Of a stretch of DNA of 64,000 nt, positions 7,223-16,203 are shown in pieces. Below the pieces are notes generated by a model that had not been told where the DNA came from, did no database searches, and worked only from the letters and a program-made list of their open reading frames with translations. A program made the position numbers and the translations under genes. The DNA is taken from contig NZ_CP130058.1 of the NCBI RefSeq assembly GCF_030644365.1, positions 2,356,001-2,420,000 of the forward strand, written 5' to 3'. The stretch is from Schaalia sp. HMT-172 (GTDB lineage Bacteria; Actinomycetota; Actinomycetes; Actinomycetales; Actinomycetaceae). Within the stretch, counting starts at the first letter, position 1. Each line of letters opens with the position of its first letter.

Positions 7223-9328
7223 ATGTCGCACTCTCATTCACGCGCCGTCCGGCCGACCCAGCTGTTCGCCCTCCTGCTGGCGTTCCTGAGCGTCTCCTCG
7301 CTCATGGGCGTCGTCGGGGCGGGCATGCTCGTCCCCATCGCCGGACCCACCGCGCTGGTCGCGAAGTCGGTCCCCTCCGTGTTTAACGAGCTGCCCGGCG
7401 ACCTTCAGACGGTGGCACCCGCCGAGGAATCACAGCTTCTCGACTCCTCCGGCGGCGTGATCGCACACTTCTACGACAAGCAGCGCATCGTCGTTCCCAG
7501 CGCGAATATCGCCGACGTCATGAAGAAGGCGATCATCGCGATCGAGGACAAGCGCTTCTACGAGCACAACGGCGTGGATGCTACCGGCATCGCGCGAGCG
7601 CTCGTGACAAACCTGGGCGATTCAGGCCGCCAGGGCGCCTCGACGATCACCCAGCAGTACGTGCGTAACTCTCTGGCCGAGCGCGGCTACCTCGAAGGCG
7701 ATGCCGACCAGGTCAGCGCCGCCACCGAGCAGACAACCGAGCGTAAGCTCCGCGAGATCAAGTACGCGATGGCCCTGGAAAAAACCCAGTCCAAGGACGA
7801 GATCCTCACGGGCTACCTGAACATCGCTCCCTTCGGCCCCATCACCTACGGCGTCGAAGCCGCCTCGCAGCGCTACTTCTCCAAGTCAGCCTCCGAACTG
7901 GACTACCTGGAGGCCGCACTCCTCGCCGGCCTCGTTCAGTCTCCCGTCCAGTACGACCCGCTCACCCACCCCGAAGCCGCCCAGGAACGCCGAGACACGG
8001 TCCTGGCGACCATGCTGGATCAGGGCGTCATCACGCAGGAAGAGTACGACAAAGGCATCGCGACGTCGGTCGACTCGATGCTGCACCCGACCGTGTCCTC
8101 CGAAGGCTGCTCCGGCGCCGAGTCCTCCAAGGCGTATTTCTGCGACTACGTCCTCGCCCAGTTCCTGGAAGACCCGACGTTTGGCGCCACGCGCGTCGAG
8201 CGCGAACGCCTGCTCAAGACCCAGGGCATCACGATCCGCACCACGATGGATCCCGCGATGCAGGACGCCGCCTACTCCTCGTTGACGAACACGATCCCCG
8301 TGGGCGGCGCCTCCGGCCTGAACGACGCCCTGGTCTCCCTGGACCCGCGCTCGGGTCGCGTCCTGTCGATGGCTCAGAACACGACCTACGGCATCGAGGC
8401 GGGCGAGACGATGTCGAACTACTCGGCCGACGGCAACTTCCAGGTCGGCTCGACCTTCAAGGTCTTCACCCTGCTCCAGTGGTTCAAGGAGGGCCACTCC
8501 GCCTACGAGACGGTCGGTTCGGCGAACACCTTCTACCCGAACGGCGCCTTCAAGTGCGACGGCCGCCCCATCACGACCGAGGGCTACCAGGTCAACGACC
8601 TCGCGGGTAAGACCGGCACCATGAACGTCGTGCGCGCCACCGGCCAGTCCGTCAACCAGGCCTTCGTGAACATGGCGTCCCGCGTCGACTTCTGCTCGAT
8701 CTTCGACACGGCCTACGACATGGGCATCACCGAGGACGGCGAGGTTCCCTCCCCCTACCCGGCCAACATCCTCGGCTCCGTGTCCGCCTCACCGCTCCAG
8801 ATGGCGTCCGTGTTCGCGGCGATCGCAAACTCCGGCCAGCAGTGCACGCCGCAGTCCATCGAGTCCGTGACTGACCGCGACGAGAACGTCCTCAAGGAGT
8901 TTTCCGCGGACTGCAAGGAGGTCATCTCCCCCGACGTCGCCAACAAGACAGCGGCCCTGCTGACCGCGTCCGCCGGCCAGTACTACACATCCACGCGCCT
9001 GGGCGACGGGCGCCCCTTCGCCGCGAAGTCGGGCACCACCGACGGCCACGCCAACACGTGGCTGACGGGCTTCACCCCCTCCGTCGTGACCTCCGCGTGG
9101 GTGGGCCACGGCGAGAATTCCTCCCAGGAAGTCGGCGCCGTGACCATCAACGGGCACTACTACGGCGAGATTTACGGTGAAACCTTCGTCGGCCAGAACA
9201 TCTGGGCGCCTTACATGACGCAGATCCTGGCGGGCACCCCCGTCGAGGCCGTCTCGAACGCGAACATCGGGGCGAGCACTCCGCGCACCTCGACTCCTAC
9301 GCCGTCTCCCACCAGCAGCGGGCACTGA
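7223..9328 (+). CDS. Bifunctional class A penicillin-binding protein (transglycosylase/transpeptidase)
   Basis: A 701-residue cell-wall synthase. A membrane anchor lies at about residues 15-40. The GT51 glycosyltransferase domain (about 75-255) carries the catalytic Glu in IEDKRFYEHNG and the motif QGASTITQQYVRN. The transpeptidase domain (about 350-670) carries GSTFKVF (SxxK serine), SVN in TGQSVNQAF and KSGTT. The C-terminal tail is Ser/Thr/Pro-rich, without PASTA domains. It polymerises and cross-links peptidoglycan outside the membrane. Position next to whiB and a phosphoesterase corresponds to PonA2 of mycobacteria. The next gene starts one base after its stop. Confidence 0.95.
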   Translation: MSHSHSRAVRPTQLFALLLAFLSVSSLMGVVGAGMLVPIAGPTALVAKSVPSVFNELPGDLQTVAPAEESQLLDSSGGVIAHFYDKQRIVVPSANIADVMKKAIIAIEDKRFYEHNGVDATGIARALVTNLGDSGRQGASTITQQYVRNSLAERGYLEGDADQVSAATEQTTERKLREIKYAMALEKTQSKDEILTGYLNIAPFGPITYGVEAASQRYFSKSASELDYLEAALLAGLVQSPVQYDPLTHPEAAQERRDTVLATMLDQGVITQEEYDKGIATSVDSMLHPTVSSEGCSGAESSKAYFCDYVLAQFLEDPTFGATRVERERLLKTQGITIRTTMDPAMQDAAYSSLTNTIPVGGASGLNDALVSLDPRSGRVLSMAQNTTYGIEAGETMSNYSADGNFQVGSTFKVFTLLQWFKEGHSAYETVGSANTFYPNGAFKCDGRPITTEGYQVNDLAGKTGTMNVVRATGQSVNQAFVNMASRVDFCSIFDTAYDMGITEDGEVPSPYPANILGSVSASPLQMASVFAAIANSGQQCTPQSIESVTDRDENVLKEFSADCKEVISPDVANKTAALLTASAGQYYTSTRLGDGRPFAAKSGTTDGHANTWLTGFTPSVVTSAWVGHGENSSQEVGAVTINGHYYGEIYGETFVGQNIWAPYMTQILAGTPVEAVSNANIGASTPRTSTPTPSPTSSGH

Positions 9329-9329
9329 C

Positions 9330-10298
9330 ATGGCGTCGACGCTCATGGAGGCCGCGCCCTCGTCCCGCCGACCAGGCCGTGGCCTCCTGCGCACTGCGGG
9401 TGCGCTGGTCGGGGGGCTGGGGCTCGCCGGGGTCGCTGCGGGCGGGGCCGCGCTGGCCTGGGGATCGATTGAGCGCACGATGCCGGTGCTGCGGCGCTAC
9501 CAGGTTCCGGTTCGTGCTCGCGTTCCCGAGGTGACGATCCTCCAGATCGCGGACCTGCACCTGTTCGCGGGGCAGGAGTTCCTGCTCCGTTTCCTCTCCG
9601 ATGTCGCTTCCTCCGAGCGTTTCGACATGGTCGTAGCCACGGGGGATAATTTCGGCTCGACCGAGGCCCTCGACATGGTGATGGACGCCTATCGGCCCTT
9701 CCTGTCGTATCCGGGCGCGTTCGTTCTGGGTTCGAACGACTACTACTCTCCGATCCCCAAGCGCTGGAGCCGCTACCTGTCGCGCTCCAAGCCGCACCCC
9801 GCTCGCGTCGTTCCCGACCTGCCGTACCTGCCGATGGTGCGCGAGTTGGTTCGCGCCGGGTGGCTGGATCTGTCAAATGCCGCCGGGACCCTCGCCGTTC
9901 CCGGCGGGACGGTGTCACTGCTGGGGACCGACGACGCGCACATTCACCGCGACCGCTTGGGCGCCCCGGCCTCGTCGTGGGGGCAGGCCGGCGTCTTACA
10001 TCTGGGCGTCACGCACGCGCCTTACACGCGCGTCGTGTCCGCGCTCGCCTCGGCTGGCTCGGACCTGATCCTGGCGGGCCATACGCACGGCGGTCAGATC
10101 GGCATCCCGGGCGGCGGCGCGATCATCACGAACTGCGACATCGCGCGCCGCTACGCGAAGGGTTTGAATCGCTGGGAGGCCCCCGACGGCTCCCAGTCTT
10201 GGTTGCATGTATCCGCCGGCCTGGGCACCTCCCCCTACGCGAAGATTCGTATAGCAACGCGCCCCGAGGCATCGATCATTCACGTCCACCCGGCGTAG
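9330..10298 (+). CDS. Membrane-associated metallophosphoesterase (YkuE/Rv3683-like)
   Basis: A 322-residue protein with an N-terminal hydrophobic, Gly/Ala-rich segment (about residues 22-45) and a calcineurin-like fold. Metal ligands are in IADLHLF (about 73-79), ATGDNFG, GSNDYYSP and AGHTHGGQIG (about 250-259), with a further His in LGVTHAP. Such enzymes hydrolyse phosphodiesters or pyrophosphate lipids with two metal ions. Its ATG is separated from the PBP stop by a single base, so they are one operon, which suggests work on envelope precursors. Confidence 0.9.
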   Translation: MASTLMEAAPSSRRPGRGLLRTAGALVGGLGLAGVAAGGAALAWGSIERTMPVLRRYQVPVRARVPEVTILQIADLHLFAGQEFLLRFLSDVASSERFDMVVATGDNFGSTEALDMVMDAYRPFLSYPGAFVLGSNDYYSPIPKRWSRYLSRSKPHPARVVPDLPYLPMVRELVRAGWLDLSNAAGTLAVPGGTVSLLGTDDAHIHRDRLGAPASSWGQAGVLHLGVTHAPYTRVVSALASAGSDLILAGHTHGGQIGIPGGGAIITNCDIARRYAKGLNRWEAPDGSQSWLHVSAGLGTSPYAKIRIATRPEASIIHVHPA

Positions 10299-10403
10299 CC
10301 AGCACCCACACGCCCCGGTTATTGCGGCGTGGCCCACACTTCCGCTGCTCTGTTCATCTCGGTTTGGGATTATCGGCGAGGTGAGGCTATACTCGAACGG
10401 CAC

Positions 10404-10477
<74 letters not shown>

Positions 10478-10482
10478 CGGTG

Positions 10483-10517
10483 AGTCGCCGGGACCGTTTG
10501 GTCCCGGCGACTTTTGT
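10483..10517 (+). terminator. Terminator after tRNA-Pro
   Basis: The arms AGTCGCCGGGACC and GGTCCCGGCGACT pair perfectly (13 bp) around GTTT and run into TTTGTT, 5 bases after the tRNA. Confidence 0.9.
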
Positions 10518-10767
10518 TATACCGGGCCGAGGCGCCTCTCGGCGGGCCGGGTGTCGGTGGCGAGGGCGTGGCCACTGTACGCATCGAGAGGCGCGATCCT
10601 TCGGGGTTCCGCCTCTGTCGTTTCCCTGGGCACAGAGAGAGCATCCGTCACCAGGCCGACCGTGACCACAGGCCCCGGTCGTCTCCCTGGGCATATTGAG
10701 AGCGTCGGGACGCCTGCGAGTCGTCAGGCCCTCGTGTGTTTCTGTGAACGCGTCCTGTGCACGTGAG

Positions 10768-10940
10768 CCCTTTCACGCGCATGCTCACCCGTGAGGTGGC
10801 GGCCTGGATCCGGCGGGTGGCGGCCTGGGCTCCTTCATGCGCGCGTTAACCCGTGAGGTGGCTACCTGGGTCCCTTCATGCGCGCGTTAACCCGTGAGGT
10901 GGCAGCCTGGGCTCCTTCATGCGCACGTTAACCCGTGAGG
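10768..10940 (+). repeat. 41-bp tandem repeat, three units plus a degenerate fourth
   Basis: The core TTCATGCGCGCGTTAACC followed by CGTGAGGTGGC recurs with TTCATG at 10834, 10875 and 10916 (period 41). A degenerate copy begins at 10772, separated by 62 bases because 21 bases are locally duplicated. An inverted partial copy (GCGCATGAAGGGGTTAAC) follows near 10988-11005. Confidence 0.85.
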
Positions 10941-10970
10941 TGGAGCATGGGCACCCCTGCCCATGCTCCA
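10941..10970. repeat. Perfect 13-bp hairpin at the end of the tandem repeat
   Basis: TGGAGCATGGGCA and TGCCCATGCTCCA pair perfectly around CCCC, immediately after the last 41-bp unit. No U-run follows on either strand. Confidence 0.8.
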
Positions 10971-11249
10971 CTAGTAGGGCCCAGCTGCGCATGAAGGGGT
11001 TAACACTGCCAGCACAGGGGCCCAGCTGCCACCCCTGGCCCACATGATCAGTTGCCACCGCAACACGATCCGCTCGCGCGAAGCAACTTGGCCACTTGCT
11101 CACACGCTCACACCCACCCGGGCCCTCTCGCCCGCCCGTGGGCGGCAAGGACTTGCCGGACAACGAGCCAACGCGCCGAGCGCTACCAGCGCGCACGGGC
11201 GAAGCGGGCGGCCGAAGCGGGCGGCATCGAGACAACCGCCAGACAAATG

Positions 11250-11354
11250 TCGCACGTAATTTATTGCGGTCATTTTTCGAGATGCCTCAAAAACGTTGAA
11301 ATCCCAACGATGCACATTCGATGTGTGAATGAGTCATCGATGAATTACGTGCGA
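11250..11354. repeat. AT-rich ~105-bp element with 12-bp terminal inverted repeats, copy 1
   Basis: The ends TCGCACGTAATT and AATTACGTGCGA are a perfect inverted repeat. An internal CGTTGAAATCCCA begins 44 bases from the left end. The inside is much richer in A+T than its surroundings. A second member with the same architecture lies at 39598-39705 in opposite orientation. Confidence 0.7.
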
Positions 11355-11587
11355 AATTACTGGTTGACAGCCATAGCTGGGCACCAGGGCAACGCACCCA
11401 ACAACACCAGCCGCGAAGACCCCACCGGCGCGGAGGGGTCGCAGGGGTAAACTCCGTGTCGGAGTTGCCCGCATCACAGGCCGTCTGGCCCATCAAGCCC
11501 ATGTCAGCCATTTTTCACCGAGGTGGTCTGCACTGTGGGCGCCACGCCACCCCGAACTGCGTCCTCACCGCCAGCAAACGGGGGGAA

Positions 11588-11648
11588 TTGCAGCATTAGA
11601 GCCGCGACACGCCGGCGACACGCCGACAGGAGGCTCCTAATGCTGCAA
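11588..11648. repeat. Long inverted repeat (potential 16-bp stem)
   Basis: TTGCAGCATTAGAGCC (11588-11603) and GGCTCCTAATGCTGCAA (11632-11648) are inverted with one bulged base. The loop contains CGCCGGCGACACGCCG, itself partly self-complementary. No gene is attached to it. Confidence 0.7.
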
Positions 11649-11986
11649 AACCCCCATCCACCCGCAGGCATACCACCGCCGCGGTCCCCCAAATCCCCGC
11701 CGCGGCGCGGCGGCAGGAACAGAATCGGCGGCAGGACCGGCATCGTCGGCGTCTCCATCGGGTTCCGAACCCCAAACCACCCGGGTCGCTGGGCACCCGG
11801 TCGGCGCCCACTCGCACGAAGAACCGCGCATGAACCTCCACGCATAACGCCAACGCGCATGCCGCCCCGACGCTTAGCGCGACAGTGAGCCTTCGGTGTG
11901 TTGAATCACCCCATGTCCCTCACGCTCACGTTTTAAAGACGATAGACTTTCGGCGTACCCATCACCTACGTTCTAGGAGTACCCCC

Positions 11987-12400
11987 ATGAAGCGTCGCAT
12001 TGTCGCAGCCGTTCTCGTCGCCCTCTTCCCCCTCGGCATGGCCGCCTGTGGCTCCCAGTCCAAGGCCGATGCCTGCAAGGAGATTGAGAAGGCTATGAAC
12101 GAGGCCGCCGAGGCCATGGTCTCCGCTGCCCAGGACATGACCAGCAACTCCAATGCCCAGGCTTCCTACAACTCGATCGCGGAAGCCTACGAGGCTGCCT
12201 CCAAGAAGATCACCAACAAGGAGATTAAGACCTCCGTGGATCAGGTGGCGCAGGATTGGCGCAAGGTCGGCGAGAATGCCTCCGCCGTTGCCAACATGGA
12301 CCTTTCCAAGATGAACGAGTACATGCAGGCCGTCGAGGATATGTCGGCGCACCAGGATGCTCTCTTCGAGACCTGCGGCTTCTCCCAGGCAGGCAAGTGA
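11987..12400 (+). CDS. Small secreted lipoprotein, helical
   Basis: A 137-residue protein with a type II signal peptide: MKRR, a hydrophobic core of about 14 residues and a lipobox GMAAC. The mature part is Ala/Lys/Glu-rich and predicted helical, with two further Cys residues (DACKE and ETCGF) that could pair. The start was chosen for TAGGAG 7-12 bases before it; the frame continues upstream without a ribosome binding site. It stands alone and ends at a strong terminator. Function unknown. Confidence 0.8.
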   Translation: MKRRIVAAVLVALFPLGMAACGSQSKADACKEIEKAMNEAAEAMVSAAQDMTSNSNAQASYNSIAEAYEAASKKITNKEIKTSVDQVAQDWRKVGENASAVANMDLSKMNEYMQAVEDMSAHQDALFETCGFSQAGK

Positions 12401-12428
12401 GCCATCTCTGACACCGTCAGCTCGCAGT

Positions 12429-12463
12429 GGGAGGGACGACCCGATGGGTCGTCCCTCCCTTGT
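12429..12463 (+). terminator. Terminator of the lipoprotein gene
   Basis: A perfect 14-bp stem (GGGAGGGACGACCC with its complement, loop GAT) starts 28 bases after the stop and is followed by TTGT. Confidence 0.85.
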
Positions 12464-12530
12464 GTCACGCCGCGAGTGGCCCCGACGGCGCGGATGCAGA
12501 CTCACCCGAGTCGGCCATGGCCTCGTGACG

Positions 12531-13514
12531 TCAGGCGCGGCCGCCGTTCTTCCAGCGGCGGAAGAACATCGCCAGCAGCGCGCCGGACAGGTTGTGCCAC
12601 ACCGAGAACACGGCTGCCGGGAGCGCGGTTTCCGGGGTGGCGGCGAAGTGGGTCTTCGCGAGGGTCGCCGCGAGCGCCGAGTTCTGCATGCCAACCTCGA
12701 TCGCGGTCGTGCGCGCAGCCTTGTCGGAACCGCGCCCCACGCGCCCGGCCAGGTAGCCGAACAGATAGCCCAGCAGGTTGTGACAGATGACCACCGCGAT
12801 GATGAGGGCGCCCGACGTGAGGATCTTGTCGACCGAGCCCGAGACGACGACGACCAGCACGTAGCAGATACCCAGCACGGAGATCCAGGGCAGAAGCGGC
12901 AGGATCTTCTCCACGAACTTGCCGGCGAGGAAGCGGACGATGAAGCCGCCCAGCACGGGGGCGAGGACCATCAGCAGGATGTTCTTGGCCATTGCCGCGC
13001 CATCAACCGGCATGCGCGAACCCACCAGCCAGGCGGTGAGCAGCGGCGTCATGAGGGGTGCGAGCAGCGTCGAGATCGAGGTCATGGTGACCGACAGGGC
13101 GACGTCCGCCTTTGCCAGATAGGAGATCACGTTCGAGGCCGTACCGCCGGGGGCACAGCCGACGAGGATGACGCCGACGGCGACCGCGTCGGGGAGGCGG
13201 AACACGTAGCACAGGGCCCAGCCGACGAGGGGCATGATCAGGTACTGGGCGACAACACCCACAAGCACGGGCAGCGGACGCTTCACGATGAGCCCGAAGT
13301 CGGGCAGCGTCAGGGTCAGGCCCATGCCGAACATGATGACGCCGAGGGCCCAGTTGACGCCGGGGGCCAGCGGCTTAAAGGTCGCAGGCGTGACCATCGC
13401 GATGGCGAAGGCCGCCAGAATCAGCAGCGGAAATACCGTAACGGCGATGCGAGCGCTGCGATCCTCTGAGGACAGAGTCGGAGATTGAGTTGTAACTGCG
13501 TCTGATGTGGACAT
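12531..13514 (-). CDS. Bile acid:sodium symporter family (BASS/SBF) transporter
   Basis: A 327-residue membrane protein with about ten hydrophobic segments. Conserved family features are visible: WALGVIMFGMGLTLTLPDF near the second helix pair, VGCAPGGTASNVISYLAKAD (the unwound helix that binds sodium), and EVGMQNSALAATLA in the C-terminal half. Members import organic acids, pantoate or bile salts together with sodium; the substrate here is not known. The ATG at 13514 gives a standard N-terminus; the frame extends 14 codons further. It is transcribed alone, divergent from the next gene. Confidence 0.9.
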   Translation of the reverse strand: MSTSDAVTTQSPTLSSEDRSARIAVTVFPLLILAAFAIAMVTPATFKPLAPGVNWALGVIMFGMGLTLTLPDFGLIVKRPLPVLVGVVAQYLIMPLVGWALCYVFRLPDAVAVGVILVGCAPGGTASNVISYLAKADVALSVTMTSISTLLAPLMTPLLTAWLVGSRMPVDGAAMAKNILLMVLAPVLGGFIVRFLAGKFVEKILPLLPWISVLGICYVLVVVVSGSVDKILTSGALIIAVVICHNLLGYLFGYLAGRVGRGSDKAARTTAIEVGMQNSALAATLAKTHFAATPETALPAAVFSVWHNLSGALLAMFFRRWKNGGRA

Positions 13515-13615
13515 GCCCCCATCGTTCACCGATCGTTGAAATTTTCCCTTCCGCATCTCACGTTGTGATCGGCTCAGTATTGAGCCTCACAGGACTACTT
13601 CACTAAGCTAAGGCT

Positions 13616-14518
13616 ATGCACAGTGCAGCGCTGCAGACTCAGAACGCATCCGGGCGCCCCACGGGTGGCGGACCCGGCCGCACGTCGGGGCGACCCCAGG
13701 GGCGCCCGAAGCCGCGTCACCATAAGAACCCCCGCATGCGCGAGCTTGCCCGCAACGGCTGGCTCTCCGACCAGCACGGCGCATGGACGATGATGGCCTT
13801 CCCTCCACTGCTCGGCTGGGCGCTATCCTTCACCTTCTCGTGGCTGGTCATCCTCATGCTCCTCGCGTGGGCGATGGCATTCCAGATGTTCTCGGCCGTG
13901 TGCCTGTGGGTCAAGACCCCCGCGAAGCGCCGCAGCCGCATCGTGCCCGCGATCATCACCTACGGCGTCCTCGCGGCCGTTCCCGGCATCACGCTGCTCG
14001 CGATGCGTCCCCAGCTGCTGTGGTGGGCCATCGCCTTCGCGCCGCTGGCCTCGTCCGCGATCTACCTGGTGTGGCAGGGGCGTGAGCGTTCCCTGGGCGC
14101 CCGAGCCGCCTCGATCCTGGCGGGCTCCATCATGGGACCCGTCGCTTTTTCGCTGGCGACCGCGGAGGGCTCGCCGGCATCAGTGACACTCCACGCGTGG
14201 GCGACGTGCGTCGCGTTCGGCCTGCACTACATCGCTACGGTTCCGCTGGTGCGCTCGATGATCCGAGGCCGGAAGGACCCGCGCTGGGCGGTGGGCTCGA
14301 CACTGCTGCACGCGGCGTTCACGCTCGTCGCGGCCGTGGCGTGGTGGTTCGGTGCGCTGGCGATCTGGCCTGTCATCATGTGGGCGTTCCTGACGGTTCG
14401 CGCGTGGGTGATGCCGACGATCAGTCGAAGGCGGGCGCGTCCGCTCTCGCCCAAGCTCATCGGATTCAGCGAGCTCGGCTGGTCAGTTCTCCTCATCGTT
14501 TCCCTGTTGGTCCCGTAG
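13616..14518 (+). CDS. YwiC-like integral membrane protein
   Basis: A 300-residue protein with a basic Gly/Arg/Pro-rich N-terminus of about 45 residues, then NGWLSDQHGAWTMMAFPPLLG, the signature at the start of the YwiC-like family, and about eight membrane segments. Arg/Lys-rich loops (KTPAKRRSR, GRERSLGAR, RGRKDPRW) alternate with the helices as expected. A TAAGCT hexamer ends 6 bases before the ATG, which suggests a leaderless transcript. In Bacillus, ywiC lies near nitrate-respiration genes; no such genes are visible here and the molecular function is unknown. Confidence 0.8.
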   Translation: MHSAALQTQNASGRPTGGGPGRTSGRPQGRPKPRHHKNPRMRELARNGWLSDQHGAWTMMAFPPLLGWALSFTFSWLVILMLLAWAMAFQMFSAVCLWVKTPAKRRSRIVPAIITYGVLAAVPGITLLAMRPQLLWWAIAFAPLASSAIYLVWQGRERSLGARAASILAGSIMGPVAFSLATAEGSPASVTLHAWATCVAFGLHYIATVPLVRSMIRGRKDPRWAVGSTLLHAAFTLVAAVAWWFGALAIWPVIMWAFLTVRAWVMPTISRRRARPLSPKLIGFSELGWSVLLIVSLLVP

Positions 14519-14636
14519 GCTCACCCTCCCCAGATGCCGCCCGCGCAAGCCGCCGCCCGCGCAAGCCACCGCCCGCGCGAGGCGCCCGCGCACCCCGTAG
14601 GCCGTCGTCCGCGCCGCCGCCCGCGCGGTGATCCTG

Positions 14637-15701
14637 CTATTGGGTGATGCCTTCGGCGCGCGCGAAGTCGGCGGCCACGGATAGGAACCGGTCGTTTTGT
14701 TCGCGCGAGCCCACGGACACGCGCACGCCTTCGCGGAACGGGCGCACGATGAGGCCGACGCGGGCGCAGGCATCGACGAGGCCGTAGACGCTCCCGCGCA
14801 GCAGGTAGAAGTTCGCCTGGGTGTCCGGGATGTCGTATCCGAGTTCGCGAAGGGCGGGGACGATGCGCTCGCGTTCGGCGACGATCTCTGCGACCGCGCG
14901 CTGGACAGCCTCGGCGTCCGCGAGGGAGGCGAGGGCCGCGGCCAGCGCGAGGGAGTTGACGCCGAAGGGCACGAGGAGGGACGAAATGGCGCCGGTCACC
15001 TCGGGGTCTGCGATGGCGTAGCCGACGCGCACGCCGGCCAGCGCGTGGGCCTTGGAGAAGGTGCGCATGACGACGACGTTGGGGTGCTCCTCGATGAGGG
15101 GAACCGCGCTGCGCACGCCGGGCTTGGTCGCGAAGTCGATGTAGGCCTCGTCGACGATGATCATGACGTCGTCGGGGGCGTCCGCCACGAAGGAGGCGAT
15201 CTCCTCGTAGGTGAGGGCCGGGCCGGTCGGGTTGTTCGGAGAGCAGAGGATGACGGCGACGGTGTCGGGCGTGATCGCTTCGCGCATCGCGACGAGGTCG
15301 TGGCTGCCGTCCGGGAGGAGCTCCACGGGCACGGGGTCGGCGCCCACGGTTGGAACGGCGATCGGGTAGGACTCGAAGGAACGCCACGGGTAGACGACCT
15401 GGGTGCCGGGTTGGCAGACGGCGGACAGCGCGGCCACGAGGATTGCCGAGGAGCCGGTGCCGACGCACACCTGGTCGGCGCCGACCCCGAAGCGCTGTCC
15501 GAGCGCCTCGCGCAGGGGCGCGGCCGTCAGGTCGGGGTACCGGTTGATTGTGTCGAGCTCGCGGGCAATCGCCTCCAGGACGGCGGGGCTGGGCGGGGTC
15601 GGCATTTCGTTGGACGAGATTTTGACGGCGTCGGGCGCTGACTTGCTGGGCTTGTAGCGGGGCAGGGAGAGGACGGCGGGCCGGAAGCGCAGGTTGCTCA
15701 T
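14637..15701 (-). CDS. hisC: Histidinol-phosphate/aromatic aminotransferase (HisC/Pat type)
   Basis: A 354-residue PLP-dependent fold-type I aminotransferase. Visible motifs are ISSNEMPTPPSP at the start, the PLP-phosphate site GTGSSAILVAA, SPNNPTGP (substrate carboxylate), DEAYIDF (ring-nitrogen Asp) and TFSKAHALAGVRVGY with the Schiff-base lysine around residue 220. Enzymes of this group act on histidinol phosphate or on phenylpyruvate/prephenate. No his genes are adjacent, so an aromatic (Pat) role is equally possible; pheA lies 35 kb away. The start at 15701 is 65 bases from the divergent holin-like gene. Confidence 0.88.
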   Translation of the reverse strand: MSNLRFRPAVLSLPRYKPSKSAPDAVKISSNEMPTPPSPAVLEAIARELDTINRYPDLTAAPLREALGQRFGVGADQVCVGTGSSAILVAALSAVCQPGTQVVYPWRSFESYPIAVPTVGADPVPVELLPDGSHDLVAMREAITPDTVAVILCSPNNPTGPALTYEEIASFVADAPDDVMIIVDEAYIDFATKPGVRSAVPLIEEHPNVVVMRTFSKAHALAGVRVGYAIADPEVTGAISSLLVPFGVNSLALAAALASLADAEAVQRAVAEIVAERERIVPALRELGYDIPDTQANFYLLRGSVYGLVDACARVGLIVRPFREGVRVSVGSREQNDRFLSVAADFARAEGITQ

Positions 15702-15766
15702 GTGTGTAGTCCTAGCCCATGGGGGTGCGCCGTGCAAGCAACGTCCCACTGCGCAAGAATGAACAA

Positions 15767-16153
15767 ATGGATTTCATTGCTCGACTCGTTGCCACGATGG
15801 CCGGCCTGTGGGTGACGACGCTCCTGGTCCCGTCGATCTCCGTCACGTCGACGACGGCATCAGGAACCGTGATTGCCCTCGCCGTCATCGCTTTTGTGTT
15901 CACGCTGGTCAACTCGATCATTAAGCCCGTTGTCAAGACGCTGGCTTTCCCCCTATACCTCCTGACCTTCGGCCTGTTTGCCCTGGTGACGAACTCGCTG
16001 CTCTTCGCGCTGACGGGGTGGCTGTCCACGTCGCTGGGTATTCCCATGACGACGGGCGGCTTCTGGTCGTGCCTGGCGGGCGCCGTTATCACGTCGGTGG
16101 TTGCCTCCCTCGTGTCGGGCGTGCTGCGCGACAAGAAAGACAAGCGCGACTAG
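15767..16153 (+). CDS. Phage-holin-family (PF04020-like) 4-TM membrane protein
   Basis: A 128-residue protein composed of four hydrophobic helices: residues 5-25, 30-55, 60-85 and 95-120. It has the family's conserved NSIIKPVVKTLAFPLYLLTFGLF segment between helices two and three, and ends in DKKDKRD. Despite its family name it is common in chromosomes of actinobacteria and is not a sign of a prophage; none is seen here. The ATG at 15767 was preferred over one at 15719, which would add an Arg-rich leader. Function unknown. Confidence 0.8.
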   Translation: MDFIARLVATMAGLWVTTLLVPSISVTSTTASGTVIALAVIAFVFTLVNSIIKPVVKTLAFPLYLLTFGLFALVTNSLLFALTGWLSTSLGIPMTTGGFWSCLAGAVITSVVASLVSGVLRDKKDKRD

Positions 16154-16176
16154 GTCGGACCTCCCTCCTCTTCGGG

Positions 16177-16203
16177 GCGCATCACTTGTCGGTGATGCGC
16201 CTC
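16177..16203. terminator. Shared hairpin between convergent genes
   Basis: GCGCATCAC and GTGATGCGC form a 9-bp stem around TTGTCG. On the plus strand it ends the holin-like gene; on the minus strand it overlaps the stop codon at 16182-16184 of the hydrolase. Confidence 0.6.

Larger units (their letters stand above)
10518..11986. other. 1.47-kb stretch without convincing genes, rich in repeats
   Basis: Several open frames of 60-130 codons exist on both strands, but all are Arg/Pro/Gly-rich, overlap one another and lack ribosome binding sites or recognisable domains. What can be seen is a 41-bp tandem repeat (10768-10940), a perfect hairpin (10941-10970), an AT-rich element with 12-bp terminal inverted repeats (11250-11354) and a second long inverted repeat (11588-11648). 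It may hold non-coding RNA or decayed mobile DNA. Confidence 0.6.

Noticed and set aside
10768-10940. CRISPR array
   Set aside because: The 41-bp units are contiguous tandem repeats without distinct spacers, and no cas genes are present. I saw no CRISPR anywhere in the window.
14521-14636. Short GC-rich repeats (CGCCCGCGCAAGC) after the YwiC-like gene
   Set aside because: Two or three imperfect copies only; too short and degenerate to call a repeat family.
15767-16153. Prophage remnant
   Set aside because: Only a holin-family membrane protein is present; no other phage genes, integrase or att sites. The family is chromosomal in many bacteria.
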